A stretch of DNA of 64,000 nucleotides, from NCBI RefSeq assembly GCF_900113735.1, contig NZ_FOQM01000020.1, positions 62,001 to 126,000 of the forward strand, written 5' to 3'. The notes under the pieces were generated by a model. That model was not told where the DNA came from. It made no database searches and saw only the letters and a program-made list of their open reading frames with translations. Made by a program: the position numbers and the translations under genes. Origin of the DNA: Bradyrhizobium sp. Gha (GTDB lineage Bacteria; Pseudomonadota; Alphaproteobacteria; Rhizobiales; Xanthobacteraceae). This document shows, piece after piece, positions 1 to 7,823 of this stretch; the stretch's first letter is position 1; each line of letters starts with the position of its first letter.

Positions 1-27
1 CGCCGGACTCCAAAAGGATGACCCCCT

Positions 28-714
28 ATGGCCAATGCCCGCAAGATCCTGATCGTGGATGACGATACCGATCTGCGCGACACGTTGGTGGAGCAATTAT
101 CGCTGCACGAAGAATTTGAAGCCTCCGCCGTCGATACCGGCGCCAAGGGCGCCAGCGCTGCAAAGGCCAACGCTCCCGACCTCGTTCTGATGGATGTCGG
201 CCTTCCCGACACCGATGGCCGCGAAGTGGTTCGCTCGCTGCGCAAGGGCGGCTTCAAGGCGCCGATCATCATGCTGACGGGGCATGACACCGATTCCGAC
301 ACGATTTTGGGCCTGGAATCCGGTGCCAATGATTATGTCGCAAAGCCATTCCGTTTCGCGGTGTTGCTGGCCCGCATCCGCGCGCAGCTGCGACAGCACG
401 AGGCCAGCGAGGACGCGGTGTTCTCGGTCGGTCCCTACTCCTTCCGCCCCGGCTCCAAGATGCTGACCGCGGCCAATGCCCGCAAGGTCCGTCTCACCGA
501 GAAGGAAACCGCGATCCTGCGCTTCCTTTACCGGGCCGGCCAGATGCCGGTCTCGCGCGAGACCCTGCTCCAGGAGGTCTGGGGCTACAATTCCGGCGTG
601 ACCACCCATACGCTGGAAACCCACATCTACCGCCTGCGCCAGAAGATCGAGAAGGACGCCGCCAACCCGGAAATCCTGGTGACGGAAGCCGGTGGCTACA
701 AGCTGGTGCCGTGA
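28..714 (+). CDS. OmpR-family response regulator (CenR-like)
   Basis: Two-component response regulator of 228 aa. The receiver domain (about residues 5-120) has the acidic pocket D11-D12-D13, the phosphoacceptor D56 in MDVGLPD and a KPF lysine near residue 107. The C-terminal winged helix (about 130-226) carries the RLTEKE and THIYRLRQKIEKD segments typical of OmpR/PhoB DNA-binding domains. An AAAAGGA Shine-Dalgarno lies just upstream of the ATG. No histidine kinase is adjacent inside the window, so it is either an orphan or its kinase lies elsewhere. The overall sequence resembles the alphaproteobacterial CenR envelope regulator; that assignment is from memory and is an inference. Confidence 0.9.
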   Translation: MANARKILIVDDDTDLRDTLVEQLSLHEEFEASAVDTGAKGASAAKANAPDLVLMDVGLPDTDGREVVRSLRKGGFKAPIIMLTGHDTDSDTILGLESGANDYVAKPFRFAVLLARIRAQLRQHEASEDAVFSVGPYSFRPGSKMLTAANARKVRLTEKETAILRFLYRAGQMPVSRETLLQEVWGYNSGVTTHTLETHIYRLRQKIEKDAANPEILVTEAGGYKLVP

Positions 715-774
715 TACGTTCCGGAAACGCGCGATTCGTCGTAAATTGGCGCGTTCCACGAGCCACGGACCGGA

Positions 775-1218
775 ATGTCAATCGATGACGACGTAGCGCT
801 GCTCGAGCGTGTCCCGACACTGCGCCTGTTGGGAGACGCCTCGTTGCGCATGCTGGCGATCGGTTCCGAGCAGCGTGACTTCGTTCGAGGCGATATCCTG
901 TTCAATCTCGGTGATGACGCCGACGCCGGCTTCGTGGTCCAGCGCGGCGCCTTTCGCGTCGATGACGGCGCCGGCGCCGAGATGATCGCCGGCCCCGGTA
1001 CGCTGATCGGCGAGCTCGCGCTGGTCGTGCCGATGAAGCGGCCGTCCGGCGCGGTCGCACTGGAGCACTCCTCCGTCATCCGCATCGCGCGCAGCCTGTT
1101 TCAGCGTGTGCTCGAGAGCGATCCCGCTGCGGCGGTCCGCCTGCGCGACGAATTCGCGGTTCGCTCCAGCCAGATCGCCAGCGATATCCTGATGGCGGGT
1201 TCGAAGCTGAGTACGTGA
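775..1218 (+). CDS. stand-alone cyclic nucleotide-binding domain protein
   Basis: A 147-aa protein made almost entirely of a Crp-type cyclic nucleotide-binding beta-roll. The phosphate-binding cassette is recognisable as GELA near residue 83, followed by an Arg in KRPSGAVAL. After the C-helix there is no room for a helix-turn-helix, so it cannot be a DNA-binding Crp/Fnr regulator and probably acts as a receptor or partner protein. It lies 60 bp downstream of the response regulator on the same strand and may be co-transcribed. Two class III cyclases occur elsewhere in the window, which makes cAMP a plausible ligand, but this is inference. Confidence 0.8.
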   Translation: MSIDDDVALLERVPTLRLLGDASLRMLAIGSEQRDFVRGDILFNLGDDADAGFVVQRGAFRVDDGAGAEMIAGPGTLIGELALVVPMKRPSGAVALEHSSVIRIARSLFQRVLESDPAAAVRLRDEFAVRSSQIASDILMAGSKLST

Positions 1219-1229
1219 GTCTCTCTATC

Positions 1230-1272
1230 CGTCACTCCGGGGCTCGCGACTTTGTCGCGCCCCGGAATGACG
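1230..1272. repeat. short inverted repeat, CGTCATTCCGGGG family, between convergent genes
   Basis: An imperfect hairpin whose arms start CGTCACTCCGGGGC and end GCCCCGGAATGACG, separated by a few bases. It lies between two convergent genes and may terminate both transcripts. The same arm sequence recurs at 15151-15242. Confidence 0.65.
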
Positions 1273-1280
1273 GCGGAGGC

Positions 1281-2096
1281 CTAAACCTCCAGAGTCACCG
1301 TGACAGGGACGTGATCCGAGGGACGCTCCCAGCTCCGTGCATCGCGCAGGATCTTGAAATCGCTGACCGCATCCTTCAGCGCGCGCGAGACCCAGATGTG
1401 GTCGAGTCGCCGGCCGCGGTCGCCGACGGTCCAGTCGGCGGAACGGTAGCTCCACCACGTGTAGACTTTTTCCGACATCGGAATGCGGTCGCGCGCGACG
1501 TCGATCCATTCGCCGGCTTCGAGCGCCGCCTTCAGCTTCTCGGTTTCGACAGGCGTATGCGAGACCACTTTGAGAAGTTGCCTGTGCGACCACACGTCGT
1601 TCTCGTGCGGCGCGACGTTGAGATCGCCGACCAGGATATGGCGATCCTCCCCGCGGGGATGCAGCGGCTCGCACGCCTTCAACTCGTCGAGGAAGCGGAG
1701 CTTGTGGTCGAATTTTTCGTTGAGCGCGGGATCGGGAATGTCGCCGCCGGCGGGCACGTAGAAATTATGCAGCACCAGCGGCTTTGCCATGTTGGCCTTC
1801 TCGCCGAACGACACCGAGATATGGCGCGAATCCACCTTGTCGCAGAAGGTGCGGATGTCGGTTGCCTCGAACGGAATCTTCGAAACGATGGCGACGCCGT
1901 GATAGCCCTTCTGCCCGTTCAGCGCGACGTGCTCGTAGCCGAGCCGCCTGAAGCGCTTCAGCGGAAAGGCGTCGTCGATGCACTTGGTCTCCTGGAGGCA
2001 CAGCACGTCGGGCCGTGCGCTCTTGAGAAACTTCGCGACCAGATCGATGCGCAGCCGCACCGAGTTGATGTTCCAGGTTGTCAGGGAAAGACGCAT
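1281..2096 (-). CDS. xthA: exodeoxyribonuclease III
   Basis: AP endonuclease/3'-5' exonuclease of 271 aa that acts in base excision repair. The endonuclease/exonuclease/phosphatase fold is clear: TWNINSVR at the N-terminus, CLQETKC with the metal-binding Glu near residue 37, GDLNVAP near 157, and the C-terminal SDHVPV with the catalytic Asp-His pair. Length is normal for the XthA family. The gene is convergent with the cyclic nucleotide-binding protein gene and is followed on its own strand by a palindromic repeat that could act as terminator. The ATG start fits the family N-terminus. Confidence 0.95.
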   Translation of the reverse strand: MRLSLTTWNINSVRLRIDLVAKFLKSARPDVLCLQETKCIDDAFPLKRFRRLGYEHVALNGQKGYHGVAIVSKIPFEATDIRTFCDKVDSRHISVSFGEKANMAKPLVLHNFYVPAGGDIPDPALNEKFDHKLRFLDELKACEPLHPRGEDRHILVGDLNVAPHENDVWSHRQLLKVVSHTPVETEKLKAALEAGEWIDVARDRIPMSEKVYTWWSYRSADWTVGDRGRRLDHIWVSRALKDAVSDFKILRDARSWERPSDHVPVTVTLEV

Positions 2097-2138
2097 GAGA
2101 GTTGCGTCTTAGCATGGATTGTCGCGGGCGGCAGTTTG

Positions 2139-2250
2139 TAGGGTGGATCAGCGAAGCGTAATCCACCGACTTGCTTTTCGCTGAGGCAGAAGCGGTGGGT
2201 TACGCCCTGCAGATGCGCCTTGCGCATCTGCAGGGCTAACCCACCCTACG
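2139..2250. repeat. GTAGGGTGG-type intergenic repeat with a 15-bp perfect hairpin
   Basis: The block starts GTAGGGTGGATCAGCGAAGC and ends with the inverse, CTAACCCACCCTAC. Inside it, positions 2204-2218 and 2222-2236 form a perfect 15-bp inverted repeat (GCCCTGCAGATGCGC) with a 3-nt loop. The GTAGGGTGGGTTAGCGAAGCG motif is a widespread dispersed repeat in proteobacterial genomes. The block sits between the 5' end of xthA and the 3' end of the lolA-like gene. Confidence 0.7.
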
Positions 2251-2255
2251 GACCG

Positions 2256-3071
2256 TCAACCCGGCGACGGCACGCTGTAATTGGTGAAGTCGATCTTGAA
2301 CATGCTGGGATCGAGCTTCTTGCTCGCATCGAGATTGTAGACCGCCACCGTGGTGTCATAGCCTTGGGGATCAGTGACGGTCCATTGCTTCAGCTGGCCG
2401 TCCTTGGCGCCGATCATCAGCAGCAGGCGGCTGGTGCCGACCAGGGCCTGCTTCTCTTCGATGGTGACGCTGATGAAGAGATCGTCGGCGGTGACGTTGA
2501 CGACATTGGTGTCCTTCATCAGATCGATGCGGTCAGACAACAGGAAGCGCAGCGGCGTCTGCGACAGCGGATAGACGTCCTGCGTCGCGAGCTTGCGGTC
2601 GCGCACCACCACCGACGATCCGTCGGCGATGATGTCGATCGGGCTCGGCGGATCATATTCGAAGCGGACCTTGCCCGGCTTCTGGATGTAGAAATCGCCT
2701 TGCGTCTTGCTGCCGTCGGGGCCGACCTGGACGAAATTTCCGACCAGCGTCGAGAGCGACGACAGATAGGCGCTGACCTTGGCCGCCTGCGCCTTCTGGT
2801 TCGCATCGAACGTCTGGAAGATGCTGCTCGGCACGTTGCGCCGCGGATCGGGAATGATCGGATTCGGCGGCGCCTGCGTCGCGCCTGTATTCGCCGGCCC
2901 TCCCGAGGGCGTAGCATTGTCACGGCCCTTCGGCGCCGGCTTCGGCACCGGCACGTTCTGCGCGAACGACGCTGCCGTCACCATCGCGGCGGTGACGAGA
3001 AGCACACCGGCTACGCGCGTGCTGCGGGCAGCAAGAGAGGCTGCGAATCCAATGTCCGGAGGTCTGGTCAA
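2256..3071 (-). CDS. lolA: LolA-like outer-membrane lipoprotein carrier protein
   Basis: Predicted periplasmic LolA-family chaperone that ferries lipoproteins from LolCDE to the outer membrane. About 271 aa from the chosen TTG start, which has AGGA 7 nt upstream. An upstream TTG at 3119 is the alternative. The N-terminus then reads as a signal peptide with hydrophobic core VAGVLLVTAAMV. A Pro/Gly-rich linker follows, then the LolA domain with the short segments GDFYIQKPGKVRFEYDPP and SVVVRDRKL, typical of alphaproteobacterial LolA. It is downstream of ftsK on the same strand (about 105 bp gap). Start choice is uncertain; the family call is firm. Confidence 0.85.
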   Translation of the reverse strand: MTRPPDIGFAASLAARSTRVAGVLLVTAAMVTAASFAQNVPVPKPAPKGRDNATPSGGPANTGATQAPPNPIIPDPRRNVPSSIFQTFDANQKAQAAKVSAYLSSLSTLVGNFVQVGPDGSKTQGDFYIQKPGKVRFEYDPPSPIDIIADGSSVVVRDRKLATQDVYPLSQTPLRFLLSDRIDLMKDTNVVNVTADDLFISVTIEEKQALVGTSRLLLMIGAKDGQLKQWTVTDPQGYDTTVAVYNLDASKKLDPSMFKIDFTNYSVPSPG

Positions 3072-3177
3072 CGCGTCGTCCTGTGTGGCTGGGCGCCGTT
3101 TTAACGTGATTTCGAGCAAAAGCAGAGATCGATTTTCCGTGAAAAGTCATTTCGAGGCGGGCCGGAAGCCCCTTGCC

Positions 3178-5658
3178 TCACATGTGACTGTCTTCCTCTT
3201 CGACCAGAATCTCGCGTTTGCCGGCGTGGTTGGCGGGTCCGACGATGCCTTCCAGTTCCATGCGTTCCATCAGCGATGCGGCGCGGTTATAGCCGATTTG
3301 CAGCCGGCGCTGGATGTAGCTGGTCGAGGCCTTGCGGTCGCGTTTGACGATGGCAACGGCCTGCTGGAACAGATCGCCGCCGCCATCCGCGCCCATTCCA
3401 CTGGCGTCGAACACGGCGCCGCCATCTTCGTCCTCGCTCGGCTCTTCGGCGGTGACCGCTTCCAGGTATTCCGGCTGACCCTGTGTCTTGAGGTGGCGAA
3501 CCACCTTCTCGACTTCGTCGTCCGAGGCGAACGGTCCGTGCACGCGGCTGATGCGGCCGCCGCCGGCCATGTAGAGCATGTCGCCCTGGCCGAGCAGCTG
3601 CTCGGCGCCCATCTCGCCCAAAATCGTGCGGCTGTCGATCTTCGAGGTGACCTGGAAGGCGATGCGGGTCGGAAAGTTCGCCTTGATCGTGCCGGTGATG
3701 ACGTCCACCGACGGACGCTGTGTGGCGAGAATCACGTGCAGGCCGGCGGCGCGCGCCATCTGCGCGAGGCGCTGCACCGCGCCTTCGATGTCCTTGCCGG
3801 CGACCATCATCAGGTCGGCCATTTCGTCGACGATGATGACGATGTAGGGCAGCGGATCGAGCGAGAGCTTCTCTTCCTCGTAGATCGCCTTGCCGGTCTC
3901 CTTGTCGAAGCCGGTGTGTACGGTGCGCGTCGGCTCTTCGCCCTTGGCTTTCAGTTCGCCGAGGCGCGTGTTGTAGCCGTCGATGTTGCGCACACCGAGC
4001 TTGGCCATGTTCTTGTAGCGCTCTTCCATCTCGCGCACGGCCCATTTCAGCGCGACCACCGCCTTCTTCGGATCGGTCACGACGGGGGTGAGCAGATGGG
4101 GAATGCCGTCATAGACGGAGAGCTCGAGCATCTTCGGATCGACCATGATCAGCCGGCACTGATCCGGGCGCAGCCGATAGACCAGGCTCAGGATCATCGT
4201 GTTGATTGCAACCGACTTACCGGAGCCGGTGGTACCCGCGATCAGCATGTGCGGCGTGCGCGCGAGGTCGATGATGACGGGGTCGCCGCCGATGGTCTTG
4301 CCGAGGCAGAGCGGCAGCTTTGCCACCGTGTCGACGGCTTCCTTGGCGACCAGCAGCTCGCGCAGATAAACCTTCTCGCGATGCGCGTTCGGCAGCTCGA
4401 TGCCGATGGCATTGCGGCCAGGCACGACGGCGACGCGCGCCGAGAGCGCGCTCATGGAGCGGGCGATGTCGTCGGCAAGCCCGATCACGCGCGACGATTT
4501 GATACCGGGCGCCGGCTCGAGTTCGTACAGCGTGACGACGGGTCCCGGATTGGCTTTCACGATCTCGCCGCGCACGCCGAAGTCCTGCAGCACGCCTTCG
4601 AGCGAACGCGAATTGGCTTCCAGCTCGGCCTTGCTGAGCGGCTGGCGATCGCCGGCCTTGGGCGCAGCCAGCACGGACACGGATGGAAGCTCGAACTTGT
4701 CGGAGGATCTTCTGGAAGCGGCTTTCGGTGCAGCCTTCTTGCGTGGCGCACGCGCGACCGGCTCCTCCTCTTCCTCCTCTTCGTCGTCTTCTTCCTCGTG
4801 CTCCTCCTCGTGGTCCTCGTCTTCGGATTGCGGCGAGATCGAGGGCGCGGCGCGGCCGCCGCCGAGATTGGGTTCTTGTCGGCTGAACGAAACGGCCTTG
4901 GTCTTCGATCCGCTCGAAACCAGCGAGCGATAGGCGGCGCCGCACAGCCAGATCAGCCGCGCCTTGGTGCTCATCAGCGCATGGAACAGCCAGCCCAGCG
5001 ACACCGAACCGCGATCGCTGTCCTCTTCGTCATCGAGCGTCTTGTCGCCGTCCTCGATCTCCGCGAGCTCATCATCGCGCTCGCGGGCGCCGAGGCCGCA
5101 GGCGATCAGGAAGGTGGCGGCCAGCGCGACGAACAGGATGGTGCCGAGCACCATCCGATAGATCACGCCTGGTGGCCCGAAGATCACCGCGGGCGCACGC
5201 ACCAGCGCGTCGCCGACCACGCCGCCCAAACCGGTGGGGAGCGGCCAAGCGCCGCCATGCGGCCAGCAGCTGACGAAGCCGGCCGTGATCACGGTGCAGA
5301 GAATCCAGGCGCCGAGCCGCAGCGCCTCGCGATCGAACGGACGGTGGGTCATCATGCGCCAGCCCCACACCGCGACGGTGAGGATCAGCATGATCGCGCC
5401 GAGCCCGAGGATCTGCATGGCGAGGTCGGCGCCGATGGCGCCGGCGTAGCCGAGAATGTTGTGGATCGGTCGCGAGGTCGCGTGGCTGAGGCTCGGGTCC
5501 TGGACCGACCACGTCATCAGCGCGGCGGACGCGACGCCCGACAGCGTGACCAGGCCGAAGCCGGTCAGCTCGCGCACGCGCCTCGCCAGCCCCTCGCGGA
5601 TCGAGGGCGGCAGATGGCCGACCAGGGGAATGACACGTTCGATCGTCGACATGCTCAT
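3178..5658 (-). CDS. ftsK: DNA translocase FtsK
   Basis: Septal DNA translocase of 826 aa that clears chromosome dimers and terminus DNA at division. The N-terminal 200 residues hold four hydrophobic membrane segments. The linker contains a very acidic run (mostly Glu/Asp, about residues 275-300). The RecA-like motor has Walker A GTTGSGKS near 478 and Walker B IIVDEMADLMM near 612. The last 70 residues form the gamma winged helix (STSYIQRRLQIGYNRAA) that reads KOPS. The linker is short compared with E. coli FtsK, as usual in alphaproteobacteria. The aminotransferase stops 8 bp before this start, suggesting co-transcription. ATGs at 5658 and 5652 are both possible starts. Confidence 0.96.
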   Translation of the reverse strand: MSMSTIERVIPLVGHLPPSIREGLARRVRELTGFGLVTLSGVASAALMTWSVQDPSLSHATSRPIHNILGYAGAIGADLAMQILGLGAIMLILTVAVWGWRMMTHRPFDREALRLGAWILCTVITAGFVSCWPHGGAWPLPTGLGGVVGDALVRAPAVIFGPPGVIYRMVLGTILFVALAATFLIACGLGARERDDELAEIEDGDKTLDDEEDSDRGSVSLGWLFHALMSTKARLIWLCGAAYRSLVSSGSKTKAVSFSRQEPNLGGGRAAPSISPQSEDEDHEEEHEEEDDEEEEEEEPVARAPRKKAAPKAASRRSSDKFELPSVSVLAAPKAGDRQPLSKAELEANSRSLEGVLQDFGVRGEIVKANPGPVVTLYELEPAPGIKSSRVIGLADDIARSMSALSARVAVVPGRNAIGIELPNAHREKVYLRELLVAKEAVDTVAKLPLCLGKTIGGDPVIIDLARTPHMLIAGTTGSGKSVAINTMILSLVYRLRPDQCRLIMVDPKMLELSVYDGIPHLLTPVVTDPKKAVVALKWAVREMEERYKNMAKLGVRNIDGYNTRLGELKAKGEEPTRTVHTGFDKETGKAIYEEEKLSLDPLPYIVIIVDEMADLMMVAGKDIEGAVQRLAQMARAAGLHVILATQRPSVDVITGTIKANFPTRIAFQVTSKIDSRTILGEMGAEQLLGQGDMLYMAGGGRISRVHGPFASDDEVEKVVRHLKTQGQPEYLEAVTAEEPSEDEDGGAVFDASGMGADGGGDLFQQAVAIVKRDRKASTSYIQRRLQIGYNRAASLMERMELEGIVGPANHAGKREILVEEEDSHM

Positions 5659-5666
5659 GGGCCCGC

Positions 5667-6875
5667 CTAACCCAGAGTTTCGACCAGCCGGTGCAGCGCC
5701 TGCGCCGTGGTCTCACTGTCCTGCACCAGCGCCAGCCTGATGTAGCCGGCACCGGGATTGAAGCCGTCGGGCTGAAGCCGCGCCAGGTAGGAGCCGGGCA
5801 CCACGCGCACGCCGGCCTCCTTGAAGAGCTTCAGGGTCACGGAGACGTCATCGCCGATTTCCGACGTATTGAGCCAGACGCAGAAGCCGGCATCGGGCCG
5901 GCGATAGCCATAGCGATTGCCGATGATCTGGTCGGCGAGATCGAATTTGATCCGGTACAGCCTGCGGTTCTCCTCGACATGCGCCTCGTCGCCATAGGCA
6001 ACCGTCGCGACATGCTGGAGCGGCACCGGCACCTGCGGCGCTGCGATGTTGCGCAGCTCCAGGAACATGCCGATGAGCTTCCTGTCGCCGGCGGCGAAGC
6101 CGACGCGCAGGCCCGGCAGGTTGGAACGCTTCGACAGCGACTGGAACGCGAGCACGCGGGTGAAATCGGCGCCCGCGCATTCGAGCGCGCTGCCCGGTGC
6201 TTCCCTTGTGTAGATCTCGGAGTAGCACTCGTCGCTGAGAATCACGAAGCCGTGGCGGTCGGCGAGGCTTTTCAGGCGCGTGAAATAATCGCGCGATGCG
6301 ACCGAACCCTGCGGATTGGCGGGCGAGGCCAGGTAGAATGCCACGGTGCGCGCCAGCGTCGCCTCGTCCATGGCGTCGAGATCGGGGAGGAAGCCGTTGT
6401 CGACGGTGGTCGGCAGGTAAACCGGCTCGCAAGCCGCTGCGCCGGCGCCGGCGCCATAGACCGGATAAAACGGGTTCGGCATCAGGATGGCGGGCTTGCC
6501 GGGCTTCGGGCCGACATAGCGCGCTGCTGCGATCGCGGCGAGGAACAGCCCCTCGCGGCTGCCATTGAGGACCAGAATCTCGGTCTTTGGATCGAGCGGT
6601 CGCGGCAGCCTGAATCGCGACGACAGCCAGGCGCTCGCGGCCTGGCGAAACGGCTCGGTGCCCTGGTTCATCGGGTACCGTCCGAAATCGGCGATGTGCT
6701 TGGCCAGCACGGGGCCGACGAAATCGGGCACCGGATGCTGAGGTTCGCCGACCGCGAGCGAAATCAATGGCTTGCCGGGTTGATGCGGCGCCAGCAGCTC
6801 GTTCAGCCGGACGAAGGGCGAGCGTTCGTTGTTGGAGCTTCCACCTTCGAGCGGCGCACGGGATGAAGCGGTCAT
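5667..6875 (-). CDS. class I/II PLP aminotransferase (DapC-type)
   Basis: Fold-type I PLP aminotransferase of about 402 aa. The PLP lysine lies in QSLSKRSNLPGLRVGF; other hallmarks are SLAVGEPQHPVP near the N-terminus, LASPANPQG, and SDECYSEIY containing the cofactor-contacting Asp and Tyr. It resembles the DapC/succinyl-diaminopimelate transaminase group of lysine and peptidoglycan precursor synthesis, but substrate cannot be fixed from sequence alone. The ATG at 6875 gives MTASSR; a longer in-frame ORF reaches 6944. It is immediately upstream of ftsK, with 8 bp between stop and start. Confidence 0.85.
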   Translation of the reverse strand: MTASSRAPLEGGSSNNERSPFVRLNELLAPHQPGKPLISLAVGEPQHPVPDFVGPVLAKHIADFGRYPMNQGTEPFRQAASAWLSSRFRLPRPLDPKTEILVLNGSREGLFLAAIAAARYVGPKPGKPAILMPNPFYPVYGAGAGAAACEPVYLPTTVDNGFLPDLDAMDEATLARTVAFYLASPANPQGSVASRDYFTRLKSLADRHGFVILSDECYSEIYTREAPGSALECAGADFTRVLAFQSLSKRSNLPGLRVGFAAGDRKLIGMFLELRNIAAPQVPVPLQHVATVAYGDEAHVEENRRLYRIKFDLADQIIGNRYGYRRPDAGFCVWLNTSEIGDDVSVTLKLFKEAGVRVVPGSYLARLQPDGFNPGAGYIRLALVQDSETTAQALHRLVETLG

Positions 6876-7048
6876 GACCATTCTGGGCGCCAGTACTCTC
6901 GGAACGGCCGGTCGCACGCGGGCGCCGGCGGGAAGGCGGTTCAATTCACCATAGATAGGGCGAGGTTAAGACGCGATTAACCATCGGCCGTCCGGCCCGT
7001 CCAGAGCGGGAATAATGGGACCGGATAACAACGGGATGCGGGGCGGGC

Positions 7049-7172
7049 TCGTCACCCCTCCCGCGTGCGGGAGAGATCGACGCGAAGCGTCGGGTGAGGG
7101 TTCTCTCCTCTTGGGGGTTCTCGCCCGCGGAGGCACCCCCACCCCAGCCCTCCCCGCAAGCGGGAGAGGGAG
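7049..7172. repeat. composite palindromic repeat in the 6876-7201 intergenic region
   Basis: The 326-bp gap between the aminotransferase gene and the GFA gene holds a repeat block rather than a gene. Its left hairpin is CTCCCGC-GT-GCGGGAG at 7058-7073. Its right part (about 7148-7171) is CCCTCCCCGCAAGCGGGAGAGG, broken here as CCCTCCCCGC / AAGCGGGAGAGG. Between them is GACGCGAAGCGTCGGGTGAG. CACCCTCCCGC...GCGGGAGAGGG motifs are dispersed repeats in Rhizobiales. I see no ORF of interest in the gap. Confidence 0.6.
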
Positions 7173-7201
7173 CGCACCGTCACCCTGGCTCGATTCAAAC
7201 T

Positions 7202-7606
7202 TCAATGCCCCGGCAGTTTCTCGAACGTCGGCATGCCCGTGGGGATGGCGTGGAACTCCTGCTTGTCGCAGGTGTAGATCGCCAGCTGCGGCTTGAAGTG
7301 TTCCGGCTCATCCAGCGTGCCGACCTTGACCACGACCGCAGGCAAGCCGGGTATTCTCGTGATGAGATGCGTGCCGCATTCGGCACAGAATTCCCGCGTC
7401 ACGGCGCGAGCGAGGTCCTTGCGCGTGAACTGCTTGGGCTGGCCGCTGATGTAGCTGAAGCCGTCCGCCGGCATCGCGATGAAGGTGTTGGGCGCGCCGC
7501 CCGAGATGTACTGGCACTCGCGGCAGTGACATTGGCCCTGCATCATCGGATCGCCCTCGGCCACATAGCGCAGTTCGCGGCAATAGCATCCGCCTTCCAA
7601 CCGCAT
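7202..7606 (-). CDS. GFA (Mss4-like) zinc-fold protein
   Basis: Protein of 134 aa with the CENP-V/GFA fold. Cys clusters CYCRE (near residue 7), CHCREC (near 26) and CAECGTH (near 93) are the expected zinc ligands. Family members are annotated as glutathione-dependent formaldehyde-activating enzymes, but most, probably including this one, have no proven activity. It is a single gene, followed by the palindromic repeat at 7049-7172. Confidence 0.85.
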   Translation of the reverse strand: MRLEGGCYCRELRYVAEGDPMMQGQCHCRECQYISGGAPNTFIAMPADGFSYISGQPKQFTRKDLARAVTREFCAECGTHLITRIPGLPAVVVKVGTLDEPEHFKPQLAIYTCDKQEFHAIPTGMPTFEKLPGH

Positions 7607-7705
7607 GACGACCTCCCGTCTTGTTGTTCGTTGTGACCGCCATCTCTGCGCCGGCGATGCAAAATGGCAATCCTTTTTTGATCACCGAATCGAAAACAAG
7701 CCTGC

Positions 7706-7741
7706 CAAAAAAAAGGGGCTCCAACTTGCGCTGGAGCCCCT
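7706..7741 (-). terminator. rho-independent terminator of the glnK-amtB operon
   Basis: On the minus strand the stem AGGGGCTCCA (10 bp, arms 7714-7723 and 7732-7741, 8-nt loop) is followed by a run of eight U residues (7706-7713). It lies about 80 bp past the amtB stop. A second perfect 10-bp hairpin (CGCGATCTCC/GGAGATCGCG, 7789-7810, 2-nt spacer) lies directly behind the stop codon without a U run. Confidence 0.85.
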
Positions 7742-7823
7742 CAACGGTCGGGGCATTGCCGGGTATGTGCCCAAACCGCAGGAGTGAACGCGATCTCCAG
7801 GGAGATCGCGCCCGGGAGAAAGG

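Noticed and set aside
2779..5670. 963-codon open frame on the plus strand opposite ftsK
   Set aside because: It is the antisense frame of lolA/ftsK in GC-rich DNA, with repetitive Arg/His/Asp composition and no domain.
5691..6866. 391-codon plus-strand frame opposite the aminotransferase
   Set aside because: Shadow of the PLP enzyme; no start signal or domain.
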